A DNA stretch of 64,000 bases from RHLJ01 sp965212165 (GCA_965212165.1 OZ243096.1:310001-374000); one strand, 5' to 3'; counted from the stretch's first letter, positions 43,485 to 52,951 are shown. Translations and numbers: made by a program. The notes: a model not told the origin generated them from the sequence alone.

Positions 43485-43557
43485 AGCCAGTGACCGGATT
43501 TGAACCGATGACCGACGGTTTACAAAACCGTTGCTCTACCAACTGAGCTACACTGGC
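43485..43557 (-). tRNA. tRNA-Thr (anticodon TGT)
   Basis: A 73-nt cloverleaf on the minus strand with acceptor GCCAGTG/CACTGGC, discriminator T, anticodon stem ACGGT/ACCGT with loop TTTGTAA (anticodon TGT), and T-loop GTTCAAATC. It is the first gene of the cluster, about 19 bp after the predicted -10 box. Confidence 0.97.
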
Positions 43558-43575
43558 TTTTTGCGAAAGACTTAA

Positions 43576-43604
43576 AAAATACCCATGTCTTGAAAGATTG
43601 TCAA
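43576..43604 (-). promoter_or_regulatory. Predicted promoter of the tRNA-tuf-rpoBC transcript
   Basis: On the minus strand a perfect -35 TTGACA (43599-43604) is followed by exactly 17 bp and TATTTT (43576-43581). The same bases also fit the Bacteroidota pattern (TTG, about 20 bp, TAnnTTTG-like TATTTTTT). It lies just upstream of the first tRNA. It is the clearest housekeeping promoter in the window. Confidence 0.8.
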
Positions 43605-43648
43605 CATATAAAGCACAAAAATTTTCAAAATATTTATTCGACCTCTTA

Positions 43649-44275
43649 CTACTCCTTTTCTCTTGACCTGACCCAAAAATACCGACCAATTAAAAACACA
43701 CCGATACAGACCAATATCACTTTACCATAAGCTGATAAATACTCACCGATTACAATCCAATTATCTCTCACAATCCAACCCATTCCTAATAAAGCTGCAT
43801 TCCATAAAGCAGAGCTAATGATCGAATTTACTATTGTATAGCTTATTTTTAGATGAGACATCCCAGCTGTCAATGAAATTACAGAACGTGTACCCGCTAA
43901 AAATCGATTACCAAAAATTACCCATTGGCCGTATTTATACATCCAAATTTTACCCTTTCGAAAATGCCGATAATTGATAAATTTTAGCAGAATATGCTCC
44001 TCTTTTTTTTCATCAATCTGACCACCAAGTTTACTTCCAATCCAGTACATATTCATAAATCCAAAAACAGATGCTATAACTGTGAGTATCCAAATGAGCG
44101 GAAGTGAGAGCAAACCGTCGGCTGCGAGGTACCCACTAAAAGCTAAAAGCACATCTCCTGGAACTGGAGGAAGCACATTTTCTAGATAGGCTATTATTGT
44201 GAATATTATATAGATCCCAATGGGTGGAAAGGTACTTATCCAATCTACTATTGTTTGTACAATTTGATCTGCCAT
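43649..44275 (-). CDS. DedA family membrane protein
   Basis: A 208-residue integral membrane protein of the DedA/VTT (SNARE-associated) family. The N-terminal region has the signature FTIIAYLENVLPPVPGDVLLAFSGYLAA (about 25-52), with the re-entrant PPVPGD motif. The second conserved element is FGNRFLAGTRSVISLTAGMSHL (about 120-141), and further helices reach to about 200. DedA proteins are implicated in recycling undecaprenyl-phosphate or other lipid carriers and in membrane-potential homeostasis. The exact role of this paralogue is not evident. The gene follows ispF by a single base, so it is probably cotranscribed with isoprenoid genes, which would fit a polyprenyl-carrier function. Confidence 0.9.
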   Translation of the reverse strand: MADQIVQTIVDWISTFPPIGIYIIFTIIAYLENVLPPVPGDVLLAFSGYLAADGLLSLPLIWILTVIASVFGFMNMYWIGSKLGGQIDEKKEEHILLKFINYRHFRKGKIWMYKYGQWVIFGNRFLAGTRSVISLTAGMSHLKISYTIVNSIISSALWNAALLGMGWIVRDNWIVIGEYLSAYGKVILVCIGVFLIGRYFWVRSREKE

Positions 44276-44276
44276 T

Positions 44277-44750
44277 TCAGAGCTTTTGAATCAATACTAC
44301 AGCTGTAGCAGATATGCCTTCTTCCCTACCAACAAAACCCAGCTTTTCGGAGGTTGTTGCTTTTACAGATACTTGATTTTCATCAACTTCTAGATCTGTA
44401 GCTATTAAGTTAATTATCTTTGGTAGATGTGGCATTAATTTAGGACGTTGCGCGACAATGGTGGCATCTAAATTTGATAGCACATAGCCTTTTTTCTTTA
44501 CTAAAGCATAGCAATGTTTGAGTAGTTTCCTACTGTCAGCATTTTTATGTTGAGGGTCAGTATCTGGAAAATGTTGGCCTATATCGCCAAGAGCTAGCGC
44601 TCCTAATAAAGCATCCGTTATTGCATGAAGTAATACATCAGCATCAGAGTGTCCGAGCAGTCCTTTTTCGAATGGAATCTCTACCCCACCAAGAATCAAT
44701 TTCCTATTTTCTACTAATTGATGAATGTCAAAACCGTATCCTATTCTCAT
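44277..44750 (-). CDS. ispF: 2-C-methyl-D-erythritol 2,4-cyclodiphosphate synthase
   Basis: MEP-pathway enzyme, 157 residues. It converts CDP-ME 2-phosphate to the cyclic diphosphate with release of CMP. The zinc-binding motif GYGFDIHQL (Asp8, His10) and the GHSDADVLLHAITDALLGALALGDIGQHFPD segment are intact. The later ATTSEKLGFVGREEGI block holds the CDP-binding Thr/Glu. The start overlaps the ispD stop by ATGA. Together with ispD and dedA it forms a compact unit. Confidence 0.97.
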   Translation of the reverse strand: MRIGYGFDIHQLVENRKLILGGVEIPFEKGLLGHSDADVLLHAITDALLGALALGDIGQHFPDTDPQHKNADSRKLLKHCYALVKKKGYVLSNLDATIVAQRPKLMPHLPKIINLIATDLEVDENQVSVKATTSEKLGFVGREEGISATAVVLIQKL

Positions 44751-45445
44751 AATGTATCCATCTCATCTAGAATTAATTCCGCTACTTTTAAGTCTATTGG
44801 ATATGTAATCTTCAAGTTTCGCCTATCTCCCTCAATTACCTTTACTACTCCACCAATTCTTTCAACTAAAGAAGCATCATCAGTACCTGTAAAATTATTT
44901 TCGAAAGCTGATTTATATGCTGAATTGAGTACTTCTTTTTGAAAAATTTGCGGTGTTTGTGCTTGCCATAATCTGCTTCGATCAGGAGTATTCTGAATGA
45001 TTGATCCTTCACCAACTTCTTTAATAGTATCTTTTGCTGGAACAGCAATTATTGCGCCACCGCACTCATTTGCAGAAATAGCACATCTTTTAATTAGCTC
45101 TGAGCTTATAAAAGGTCGAACTGCATCATGAACAGCAACTAAATCTATATTGTCTGAAACCACCTTTAAAGCATTATTAATAGAGTTTTGTCGTTCCTTA
45201 CCGCCATCAACCACAGTGAAATTCTCTAAGGAATTTTTAAATTTATTTAGGATAGACCCTACTTCTTTCTTTCTCTCTTCGGAAGTTGATATAATTATTT
45301 GAGAAACAAATTCGAGTTCTGCGAAATTTTTAATGGTATGCTCCAGAATAGATTTATCCCGGAGCTTTAAAAATGGTTTAGGAATCTGGGACCCCATTCG
45401 GGATCCCGAGCCAGCAGCTGGAATTATAACTGCCAGTTTAACCAT
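44747..45445 (-). CDS. ispD: 2-C-methyl-D-erythritol 4-phosphate cytidylyltransferase
   Basis: MEP-pathway enzyme, 232 residues, that forms CDP-methylerythritol. The nucleotide-binding start is VIIPAAGSGSRMGSQIPKPFLKL (about 6-28). Other conserved parts are VHDAVRPFI, AVPAKDTIKEV and LWQAQTPQIFQ, then the substrate-binding TDDASLVERIGGVVKVIEGDRRNLKIT. It overlaps ispF by 4 bp, and its ATG directly follows the queA stop. Confidence 0.96.
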   Translation of the reverse strand: MVKLAVIIPAAGSGSRMGSQIPKPFLKLRDKSILEHTIKNFAELEFVSQIIISTSEERKKEVGSILNKFKNSLENFTVVDGGKERQNSINNALKVVSDNIDLVAVHDAVRPFISSELIKRCAISANECGGAIIAVPAKDTIKEVGEGSIIQNTPDRSRLWQAQTPQIFQKEVLNSAYKSAFENNFTGTDDASLVERIGGVVKVIEGDRRNLKITYPIDLKVAELILDEMDTL

Positions 45446-46501
45446 TTAGATAATTAGCATTGCATCGCCAAAAGAAAAGAGGCGATAATCTTTTACTTTG
45501 GCTTCTTCATACGCCTTCATTAGAAAGTCATATCCTGCAAAAGCGGCACCTAACATTAATAATGTAGATTCAGGCCGATGGAAGTTTGTAATTAACGCTT
45601 CGGTAATCTTGAATTGGTAAGGTGGGTAGATAAACTTATCAGTCCAACCCGTTCCCATTTTCGACATACCACTTGCCATTACACTAGTTTCTATAACTCG
45701 AACAGCACTTGTTCCTATAGCAACTACTTTATTTTTCTTCTTTTTGAGAGCGATATTTATTTTATCAGAAGTATCTTTTGAGATAAAGTAATTCTCAGAG
45801 TCCATTCTGTGTTTTGTTAAATCTTCTACCTCAACATTACGAAAAGTTCCCCAACCGATATGGAGTGTTGTTGGTAGAAACTCAACACCTTTGGCTTCAA
45901 TCTTTTCAATCAACTCTTTAGTGAAATGCATTCCTGCTGTAGGTGCAGCAACTGCACCACGTTCTGTTGCATAAACAGTTTGGTATCGTTCCTTATCAGC
46001 TTCAACTGGCTCACGTTCTATATAAGGTGGCAATGGCATTTTACCTAGCTCATCAAGCTTCCCATATAATTCGTCATTTGGACCATCATATAAAAACCTA
46101 ATTGTACGACCTCGAGAAGTAGTATTGTCAACTACCTCTGCCATCAATTCATCGTCACCTTCACCAAAATAAAGTTTATTTCCGATTCGGATTTTTCTAG
46201 CAGGTTCAACTAATACATCCCAAAGCATGTTATCGGGCTGAAGCTCTCTCAACAAAAACACTTCAATATCAGCTTCTGTTTTTTCCTTTTTCCCATTTAA
46301 GCGAGCAGGAAAGACTTTTGTATTGTTAAAAATTACAACATCTCCCTCATTAAGATACTCGTGTATATCTGAGAACTTACGGTGTTCGATCGTTTGTTCA
46401 GCGCGATTTAATACCATCAATTTGGCAGAATCACGTGTTTTTAATGGTTCATCAGGAACATTGAGTCCTTCAACTTCGTATCTAAAATCGGTGAGTTTCA
46501 T
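45446..46501 (-). CDS. queA: S-adenosylmethionine:tRNA ribosyltransferase-isomerase
   Basis: A 351-residue enzyme of queuosine synthesis that transfers and isomerises the ribosyl moiety of SAM to 7-aminomethyl-7-deazaguanine in tRNA to give epoxyqueuosine. Conserved blocks include VVIFNNTKVFPARLNG, the ATERGAVAAPTAGMHFT motif (about 178-194), LHIGWGTFRNV, GTSAVRVIETS and ALITNFHRPESTLLMLGAAFAG. The stop lies directly against the ispD start, so queA leads the queA-ispD-ispF-dedA unit. It is divergent from the 46676 gene. Confidence 0.96.
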   Translation of the reverse strand: MKLTDFRYEVEGLNVPDEPLKTRDSAKLMVLNRAEQTIEHRKFSDIHEYLNEGDVVIFNNTKVFPARLNGKKEKTEADIEVFLLRELQPDNMLWDVLVEPARKIRIGNKLYFGEGDDELMAEVVDNTTSRGRTIRFLYDGPNDELYGKLDELGKMPLPPYIEREPVEADKERYQTVYATERGAVAAPTAGMHFTKELIEKIEAKGVEFLPTTLHIGWGTFRNVEVEDLTKHRMDSENYFISKDTSDKINIALKKKKNKVVAIGTSAVRVIETSVMASGMSKMGTGWTDKFIYPPYQFKITEALITNFHRPESTLLMLGAAFAGYDFLMKAYEEAKVKDYRLFSFGDAMLII

Positions 46502-46675
46502 CTCTCCTCTTATTTTTGGAGTATTGGTTTGATTTCTTTGAAAAGAGAGTAAAAATACTCTTTTTAATTGTCGATTTCAATGCAATATACATTCTACTGT
46601 TGTTTATTATTAAATACCAATTCGTTATACTACAGGCTTAGTGATTACGTTTCATTTCTGAACTACTAAGAAGAC

Positions 46676-47191
46676 ATGAAAAAAACTTTTTTATCGATAC
46701 TTTTATTTTCCTTGATAACCTCGGTTACTGCATTTGGACAGCTACGCCAAGATTTATCAACTCCTTTTGATTACAGTGGACCAATTGTGAATAGAAGTGC
46801 GCCTACTGTACAAAATGGACTTAATAATTTTTTTAATAGCATTGAAATGAGTCATTCTTATAGTATGAATTTTTCCTCATTTCGAGGTAATTCTCAAAAT
46901 GTTAATGCATATACCAATACATTAACATTTAATATTAGCCCTAGAATGAATGGACGAATGGATGTGTCTTTCCTACATTCTCCTTTTGGGGGTAATTTAG
47001 CTCAGGGCCAAAATAGTTTTCAAAATCAGGTTGTTATTGAAAATGCTGAACTGAATTATAAAATAAGTGATAAAGCATTTATTCAAATTCAATATCGTCA
47101 GCTACCAGCTGGTTTCAATGGCTATGGATATGATCCTTTTGGGTATAGCAGATTTGGTAGAAGTAACCGATTCAATAGTTATGGATATTAG
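46676..47191 (+). CDS. Small exported protein, function unknown
   Basis: A 171-residue protein with a clear signal peptide (MKKTFLSILLFSLITSVTAFGQ, about 1-22). The mature part is rich in Asn, Ser, Phe and Tyr, with alternating patterns (HSYSMNFSSF, TNTLTFNISP, ENAELNYKI, FIQIQYRQL) that suggest an outer-membrane or surface beta structure. The C-terminus is a short Gly/Tyr/Arg/Phe-rich stretch (GYGYDPFGYSRFGRSNRF). I do not recognise the family. It precedes the LytR_C protein gene by 17 bp and may be the first gene of that plus-strand unit. Confidence 0.65.
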   Translation: MKKTFLSILLFSLITSVTAFGQLRQDLSTPFDYSGPIVNRSAPTVQNGLNNFFNSIEMSHSYSMNFSSFRGNSQNVNAYTNTLTFNISPRMNGRMDVSFLHSPFGGNLAQGQNSFQNQVVIENAELNYKISDKAFIQIQYRQLPAGFNGYGYDPFGYSRFGRSNRFNSYGY

Positions 47192-47208
47192 TATTAATCG
47201 ATTTTTGA

Positions 47209-47670
47209 ATGGGTGAAAACCAACCGGATAAGTCGTCTTCCACCAGTCTATTTCTTAATGCTGCAATTGGCTTTCTAAGTATTCTTTTGATTGTTTTACT
47301 TGTGGCTCTTTCGACTAGAATTATTTATCCCAGAATCTTCAATCAACGAGCTGAAGCAACATCACAATTGATAAGTGAAATCATTCAGATCGAAGTATTA
47401 AATGGTTGTGGAATTGCAGGAATTGCAAATGCATACACCGGGGTTTTAAGATCAAATGGATTTGACGTTGTAGAAACAGGCAACTTTGATCATTTCGATC
47501 TAAAAGAAACTATAGTGATTTCTCGTAGTGGTGTACTTGATAACGCAAAAAGAGTTGCTAGTGCATTAGGAATAAAAGAAATCAATGTAATCAGAGAAGA
47601 ATCTCCTGATTACTTTTTAGATGTAACTGTGGTTATTGGCCATGATTACGAACAGCTTAACAAAGAATAA
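47209..47670 (+). CDS. LytR C-terminal domain protein (membrane-anchored)
   Basis: A 153-residue protein with an N-terminal cytoplasmic stretch, one transmembrane helix (about 15-38) and an extracytoplasmic LytR_C domain (IQIEVLNGCGIAGIANAYTGVLRSNGFDVVETGNF, about 60-95, ending VTVVIGHDY). It lacks the LCP catalytic domain that accompanies this module in Gram-positive LytR proteins, so it is a stand-alone module as often found next to rsfS in FCB genomes. Its role is unknown. It directly abuts rsfS (no spacer). Confidence 0.8.
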   Translation: MGENQPDKSSSTSLFLNAAIGFLSILLIVLLVALSTRIIYPRIFNQRAEATSQLISEIIQIEVLNGCGIAGIANAYTGVLRSNGFDVVETGNFDHFDLKETIVISRSGVLDNAKRVASALGIKEINVIREESPDYFLDVTVVIGHDYEQLNKE

Positions 47671-48072
47671 ATGACAGATATAAAGCAGCCAACAAAAGAC
47701 CAATTTATAGACGCGAAACCAGATTCAAAAAACTTGGTTGAAATGATTATTGAAGGTCTGCGAAAGAGAAAAGCTCAGGATATTGTAGTGCTTGATGTTT
47801 CTGAACAAACTACACTAACTGATTATTTTATTATTTGTAGTGGGAATTCTGATACTCAAATTAAAGCTATCGCCGACTCTGTTGAAGAAGAATTACTGGA
47901 AAAAGCTGGTGAAAAAGCTTGGAAAAAAGAAGGCTTACAAGCTCGTTCTTGGATTATTCTAGACTTCATTAATACAGTAGTGCATGTTATGAGTAAAGAA
48001 AAAAGAGCTTTCTATGACTTAGAACGAATGTGGAATGACGCTGAAATTACTCATATTGAGAATGAAGATTGA
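47671..48072 (+). CDS. rsfS: Ribosome silencing factor RsfS
   Basis: A 133-residue Iojap-family protein that binds L14 and prevents subunit joining in poor conditions. Typical blocks are KAQDIVVLDVSEQTTLTDYFIICSGNSDTQIKAIADSVEEEL (about 34-76), the KEGLQARSWIILDFINTVVHVMSKEKRAFYDLERMW stretch and the terminal DAEITHIE. It starts one base after the preceding stop, and the dehydrogenase gene follows 9 bp later. Confidence 0.95.
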   Translation: MTDIKQPTKDQFIDAKPDSKNLVEMIIEGLRKRKAQDIVVLDVSEQTTLTDYFIICSGNSDTQIKAIADSVEEELLEKAGEKAWKKEGLQARSWIILDFINTVVHVMSKEKRAFYDLERMWNDAEITHIENED

Positions 48073-48081
48073 TCTATTAAA

Positions 48082-49059
48082 ATGAAACGACCCCGAATTC
48101 TTGTCACTGAACCTATCCCACAAGAGGTGATTAACTATCTTGAAGAATTCGGAAGTGTAAACGTAGGCAATAAAGGGCAATTCAATTCTGAAGAAGCCCT
48201 TATAGAAGAGCTAAAAAATTATGACGCTCTACTCTCTATGCTCTCAACACCTGTAACTGAAAGCGTATTAAGATCTACTACAAACTTAAAAGTAGTTTCG
48301 AATTTTGCCGTGGGCTACAATAATATTGATGTAAACACTGCTAAAGAATTAGGAATAAAAGTAGCTAATACTCCTGATGTTTTAACAGAAGCTTGTGGTG
48401 ATTTCGCGATGGCTCTTCTAATGGCTACTACTCGTAGATTCTACGATGCTGAAACTTATCTTCGCAAAGGGAAATTTAAAGGCTGGGAACCATTAGGGTT
48501 TCTTGGAATGGAGCTCAGAGGCAAAACTTTGGGTATTTTAGGAATGGGCAGAATTGGTCAAGCATTTGCACATAGAGCAAAAGCATTTGGAATGAATATC
48601 ATTTACCATAACAGATCTAAAGTGACTAAAGACATTGAAAAAAAGCTCGATTGCATTTTAGTTGAGAGTGTTGAGGAACTTGCACGTAAAAGTGATGTCT
48701 TAAGTTTAAATTGTCCATTAACCCCAGAAACACATCACATTATTAACTCAACGATTTTTTCGTTAATGCCAGCGCATTCCATTTTAATTAATATTTCCCG
48801 TGGACCTGTAGTAGATGAAAAAGCACTAGCTGAAGCTTTGCATTCCAGTAAAATAGCAGGAGCAGGATTAGATGTTTTTGAAAATGAACCTGAAGTACAC
48901 CCAAGCTTGCTAACTGCCCCTAACTGCACCATTTTACCACATATTGCTAGTGCTACTTTTGAAACTAGAGAAGCAATAGGAATGCTTGCCTCTAAAGCTA
49001 TAAAGCAAGTTCTTTCTGATGTACCAGATGAAGAGATTATAAATCTAGTTTCTGGCTAA
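48082..49059 (+). CDS. D-2-hydroxyacid dehydrogenase (glyoxylate/hydroxypyruvate reductase type)
   Basis: A 325-residue NAD(P)-dependent dehydrogenase close to GyaR/GhrB. The nucleotide-binding motif LGILGMGRIGQAFAHRAKAFGM (about 151-172) is followed by NISRGPVVDEKAL with the catalytic Arg, DVFENEPEVHP with Glu and LPHIASATFETR with His. The N-terminal VVSNFAVGYNNIDV loop is also typical. It most likely reduces glyoxylate or hydroxypyruvate. SerA-type phosphoglycerate dehydrogenase is less likely, as the length and motif wording fit GyaR better. It is embedded between rsfS and the sensor kinase gene. Confidence 0.9.
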   Translation: MKRPRILVTEPIPQEVINYLEEFGSVNVGNKGQFNSEEALIEELKNYDALLSMLSTPVTESVLRSTTNLKVVSNFAVGYNNIDVNTAKELGIKVANTPDVLTEACGDFAMALLMATTRRFYDAETYLRKGKFKGWEPLGFLGMELRGKTLGILGMGRIGQAFAHRAKAFGMNIIYHNRSKVTKDIEKKLDCILVESVEELARKSDVLSLNCPLTPETHHIINSTIFSLMPAHSILINISRGPVVDEKALAEALHSSKIAGAGLDVFENEPEVHPSLLTAPNCTILPHIASATFETREAIGMLASKAIKQVLSDVPDEEIINLVSG

Positions 49060-49078
49060 ATCACAATCTCAAAAAACT

Positions 49079-52000
49079 GTGACCCTCTTAAAAAAAAATA
49101 GGACGACTCTTCTGTTATTTTTGCTTTGTCTTCTTGCGACAGGGTATAGTTTCTATGAATGGTTTTCTTACAGATTAGCTCCTAATGAATCTGAAATAAA
49201 CGTTCTAGCAGAAGTATCGGTATCTAATGCTTCTAAAAACCTTCAGCAGTTCATTTTCGATTTTACAAATCAATCAACATTATTTACTGAGTTTACTAAA
49301 AACAGTATAAAAGAAAATCAACCTGTCGAATCGATTTCTAAAGTAATTGAAAGAAATTTCAACTTTTGGGGAACAGTCATATATAAAGATAAGAATCGGG
49401 TACTTTGGGATGGATTTGTTCCTGATAAGTATCCAGATGGTTTACTATCTAAAAACGAAGCCTTACATGTATCGATAGAAAGTGATAATAATATCACTTA
49501 TTTATATAGTATTATTCCATTTTTCATTCAACAGGATACTACGGTTATCCGCTATGAAGTCTATACTCGATCAAAAATCTCTCAAGAGAATATCCTCAGT
49601 TTAGGGTCTAACCTAGAACAAGATCCTAGAGAACTATTTACTAATCCTGACCAGTATCCCATAAACTTCAGCTTTAGTGAGAGAATTGATAAGGAGGTTA
49701 TATCATCTTCAATTATTTCGACTGTAAGTTCAGATTCTTTAGGGCAAATTTATGCTCTGAGTTCTGATTACGAATCTTTCAACAAGATTAAAAGCGAAAG
49801 AATTAAAATCTGGAGGGCTTTATTCTTTGCCTGTTTTCTAGTTTTATTTGGTCTTCTCATGTTCTCATTTTCTAGAAATATTGGTGGGTGGAATGGTCTA
49901 TTTATTCAAGTATTTACTTTTACCAGTATCTGGGTTTTAATAAGAACTCTTTATCCATTACTTGAAATTCAGTCAAATTCATTCCCATTATTATCAAATC
50001 TATTGCTTATCGAGTACATCGTAAACTCGATATATATTTTCTTAATTAGCTATTCCATTTCTAGCTATTTAATAGAAATTAAAGATATCTCAAATACTCA
50101 ATTTTTTGAGTTTATGGCAGTTTTTTTAAATGGATTGTTGGTACTTACTACTTTCTATTTTTTGTCATCTACCTCAACTGTTACCATAGAATCTAGTGTA
50201 GTTGTGATGGATTTAGAACTCCTTCCAGAATTTACTACCCTTTTATTTTATCTAAGTTCAAGTATATCATTTGTCTCTTTACTTGTTCTTAATACCACAA
50301 TATTTTGGTTTACTTTTAGAAATTCATCTAAAAAATTATGGATTGTACTCGCTTCATTATTGCTAACTTTTATAACTGTTGCTTGGTTAGTAAGTATAAA
50401 TTTTGAAATAGAAAACTGGGTCCTTGCAATCTCCTCCCTTTTCTTTTTAATCACTATAGTTTTTGCTCTATTCTTACTAAAAAGAACTCCCGCTTTCATT
50501 TACTCTTCGAAGTTACGTTTATTAATTTTTGTGAGTTATTTATCGGTATGCTTTATTTATATAGCATATGCTAGTGGTACTTCGATTCGACAAAATCAGC
50601 AGATGTATAAGGCTGCCGAATCTTTTTCGGTAGATGAAGAAAATGAGATGCAAATGATCACTACAGATTTGCTTAAAGATCTGAGTGCCGATTTTTCTAG
50701 CTTATCCACACAAGCTTTTGATGATTCTTTCTTTGATCAATACTTACAAAATTATATCAAACCGGAATGGCTTCGATATACAATCTCTGTTCAAATTATT
50801 GATGATGATGGAGACCGCTTTTCAGATTACACTACCAGTTTGTCCGCACCGCAATGGAGTACTGCTTTTCGAGTACAGGAACTTGAAATTCCTTATGAAG
50901 ATGAACGCATCAGAAGAGATAATATCCGCCCAATTCTGCGATCAAGGCCCATCAATACTATAAACGCAAATTACTCTGCATTTATAAGAGGCTGGATTCC
51001 AATTTTTGAAAGTGCCGATTCTGATGTGCGCATTGGATGGATACTTTGTTCGGTTTATGAAGAATTACCGCAACTGAATCGCCCGCTTAGGACTGTAATT
51101 TCTTCTAATGAAAACACATTCATTGGGGAAACACTTACATCTACTGAATATCAAAATGGTACGTATGTACGTAGTTCAATTGAAGGTACCCCACTAGAAA
51201 TTCCAGGACCATTTGTATTATCCCAGAATATCATTAGAAAAGTAGAATCAGATTCTATTTTATCAACTTCTTTCAACTATAATAATGCTGAAATAAAAGA
51301 GCTTTATGTAAAAAAATCAGATGATATTATAGTTAGAATTGCCGCAAGGAAAGTGGCTTTTACACAGCATATATTTTCATTTCTTAGACTGTTTTTTATT
51401 CTGGTAATTCTAGGCATATGTATTATGATTATGCTCTCTGGCAATCGAAATTGGCATGTTTTTGGTCATTCAAGAAGATTCAAAGATCGCTTAATTGATC
51501 GTTTTATCTTAGCAAGTATTGTATGCTTACTTGCATTAGTAGGCACTTCATATTATGTACTCAATCTTCAAAATAATGAGGATGTCCAAAGCTTATTATT
51601 CGATCGATTGGATAATCTTGTAACAAACCTTGAAAGTATTACCTCGAATACTGCAACCGATCCATCTGAACTTCAAAAACTTACTACCATTCTAGATGTG
51701 GATGCAGCACTTTATCAGGACGGATTATTAGTAAATTCAACTACATCACAGATCTTTGCACAACATTTATTGCCAAGATCACTGCCTTGGGAAGTTTATA
51801 ATGGAATAGTCACCAACCAAAGTAGTCAAGAGCTTTCTATTGTAGCTTTTGATAATCAAGAAATGGTTATTGGGTACAAACCTTGGTTAAATGAAAGTAA
51901 TGAGATTGCAGGTATTGCAGCCATTCCAACTTTTTTGAAAGCTCCAAAATTTTATGATCGCCTACTTTCTACTACGAGTTTATTACTTGCATTTTATACG

Positions 52001-52909
52001 CTAATTTTTGGTCTATTGATGATGGTAATTGGATTTATCTCTTCTCAATTGACATCTCCTTTGGAAGCAATTCAAAGTGCTTTACAAAGAATATCAGACG
52101 GAGATTTAAATGTTACTTTACCTGTTAGAAGTGATGATGAGATTGGCACTTTGACTACTTCCTACAACAATATGGCTAAACGTCTTAAAACAGTTCAGCT
52201 TGAACTTGCTAAAAATGAACGAGAAGAAGCTTGGAAAGAAATGGCTCAACAAATTGCCCATGAGATTAAGAATCCTCTAACACCAATGAAGCTTAATCTT
52301 CAGCATTTAGAACGACAGTTAGAATACAGCGGTGATGATACAAATCAAGTTAAACCAAAAGTTGCTAAAATTACTGCTAGTATGATTGAACAAATTGATG
52401 CTTTAAATAAAATTGCATCCGACTTTTCAAACTTTGCGAAACCAATAGAGCACGAATTTCAATTAATTGATTTAAATAAGCTTGTACATTCTGTTACTGA
52501 AATGTATGAATCTAACGATAATTACATCGTAAACACCGATCTTATTAAAGAACCATTCTTCATTATTGGTGCAAAAGATGAATTACGAAGAGTGCTCGTA
52601 AACCTAATTAAAAATGCAAGTGAGGCACTTTTAAAAGATGGGAAAATTAATGTAACTACATTTTCAGATCATAATAATAAAAACGCCTTTGTTACTATTA
52701 CCGATAACGGCGAAGGTATCTCGTCAGAGAATCAGGAGAAAATTTTTGTACCTAACTTCTCAACAAAATCTAGTGGAACAGGGCTTGGCCTAGCAATTAC
52801 AAAGAAAATTATTGAAGAACATGATGGCGAAATCACCTTTATATCTACTATAGGGGAAGGCACCTCGTTCACTATTCGCATACCACTTTCTAAGAAACAG
52901 TCGAAGTAA
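49079..52909 (+). CDS. Very large NtrY-like sensor histidine kinase
   Basis: A 1276-residue membrane kinase starting at GTG 49079. An N-terminal helix (about 10-26) precedes an extracytoplasmic domain (about 27-235). A block of several transmembrane helices (about 240-500) and a second extracytoplasmic region (about 510-760) follow, then further helices near 770-790 and 815-835 and a third outside domain. The last helix (about 961-987) leads into HAMP (about 988-1040), HisKA with MAQQIAHEIKNPLTPMKL (phospho-His1061), and a HATPase domain with NLIKNASEA, ITDNGEGIS and SSGTGLGLAITKKI. No response regulator is adjacent. The elaborate N-terminal part is unusual, and its signal is unknown. Confidence 0.9.
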   Translation: MTLLKKNRTTLLLFLLCLLATGYSFYEWFSYRLAPNESEINVLAEVSVSNASKNLQQFIFDFTNQSTLFTEFTKNSIKENQPVESISKVIERNFNFWGTVIYKDKNRVLWDGFVPDKYPDGLLSKNEALHVSIESDNNITYLYSIIPFFIQQDTTVIRYEVYTRSKISQENILSLGSNLEQDPRELFTNPDQYPINFSFSERIDKEVISSSIISTVSSDSLGQIYALSSDYESFNKIKSERIKIWRALFFACFLVLFGLLMFSFSRNIGGWNGLFIQVFTFTSIWVLIRTLYPLLEIQSNSFPLLSNLLLIEYIVNSIYIFLISYSISSYLIEIKDISNTQFFEFMAVFLNGLLVLTTFYFLSSTSTVTIESSVVVMDLELLPEFTTLLFYLSSSISFVSLLVLNTTIFWFTFRNSSKKLWIVLASLLLTFITVAWLVSINFEIENWVLAISSLFFLITIVFALFLLKRTPAFIYSSKLRLLIFVSYLSVCFIYIAYASGTSIRQNQQMYKAAESFSVDEENEMQMITTDLLKDLSADFSSLSTQAFDDSFFDQYLQNYIKPEWLRYTISVQIIDDDGDRFSDYTTSLSAPQWSTAFRVQELEIPYEDERIRRDNIRPILRSRPINTINANYSAFIRGWIPIFESADSDVRIGWILCSVYEELPQLNRPLRTVISSNENTFIGETLTSTEYQNGTYVRSSIEGTPLEIPGPFVLSQNIIRKVESDSILSTSFNYNNAEIKELYVKKSDDIIVRIAARKVAFTQHIFSFLRLFFILVILGICIMIMLSGNRNWHVFGHSRRFKDRLIDRFILASIVCLLALVGTSYYVLNLQNNEDVQSLLFDRLDNLVTNLESITSNTATDPSELQKLTTILDVDAALYQDGLLVNSTTSQIFAQHLLPRSLPWEVYNGIVTNQSSQELSIVAFDNQEMVIGYKPWLNESNEIAGIAAIPTFLKAPKFYDRLLSTTSLLLAFYTLIFGLLMMVIGFISSQLTSPLEAIQSALQRISDGDLNVTLPVRSDDEIGTLTTSYNNMAKRLKTVQLELAKNEREEAWKEMAQQIAHEIKNPLTPMKLNLQHLERQLEYSGDDTNQVKPKVAKITASMIEQIDALNKIASDFSNFAKPIEHEFQLIDLNKLVHSVTEMYESNDNYIVNTDLIKEPFFIIGAKDELRRVLVNLIKNASEALLKDGKINVTTFSDHNNKNAFVTITDNGEGISSENQEKIFVPNFSTKSSGTGLGLAITKKIIEEHDGEITFISTIGEGTSFTIRIPLSKKQSK

Positions 52910-52951
52910 TTAAAGTTGATCTTTCGTACCATGGTGACTCATTTTTGAGCC

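Noticed and set aside
43291..43689. Short ORFs across the tRNA cluster on both strands
   Set aside because: They translate tRNA genes and their complements. Sequences such as these are a frequent source of false proteins.
46540..46565. AGAGTA/TACTCT hairpin between queA and the 46676 gene
   Set aside because: It lies between divergent gene starts, where a terminator has no role, and the stem is mostly A-T. It may be only AT-rich promoter DNA.
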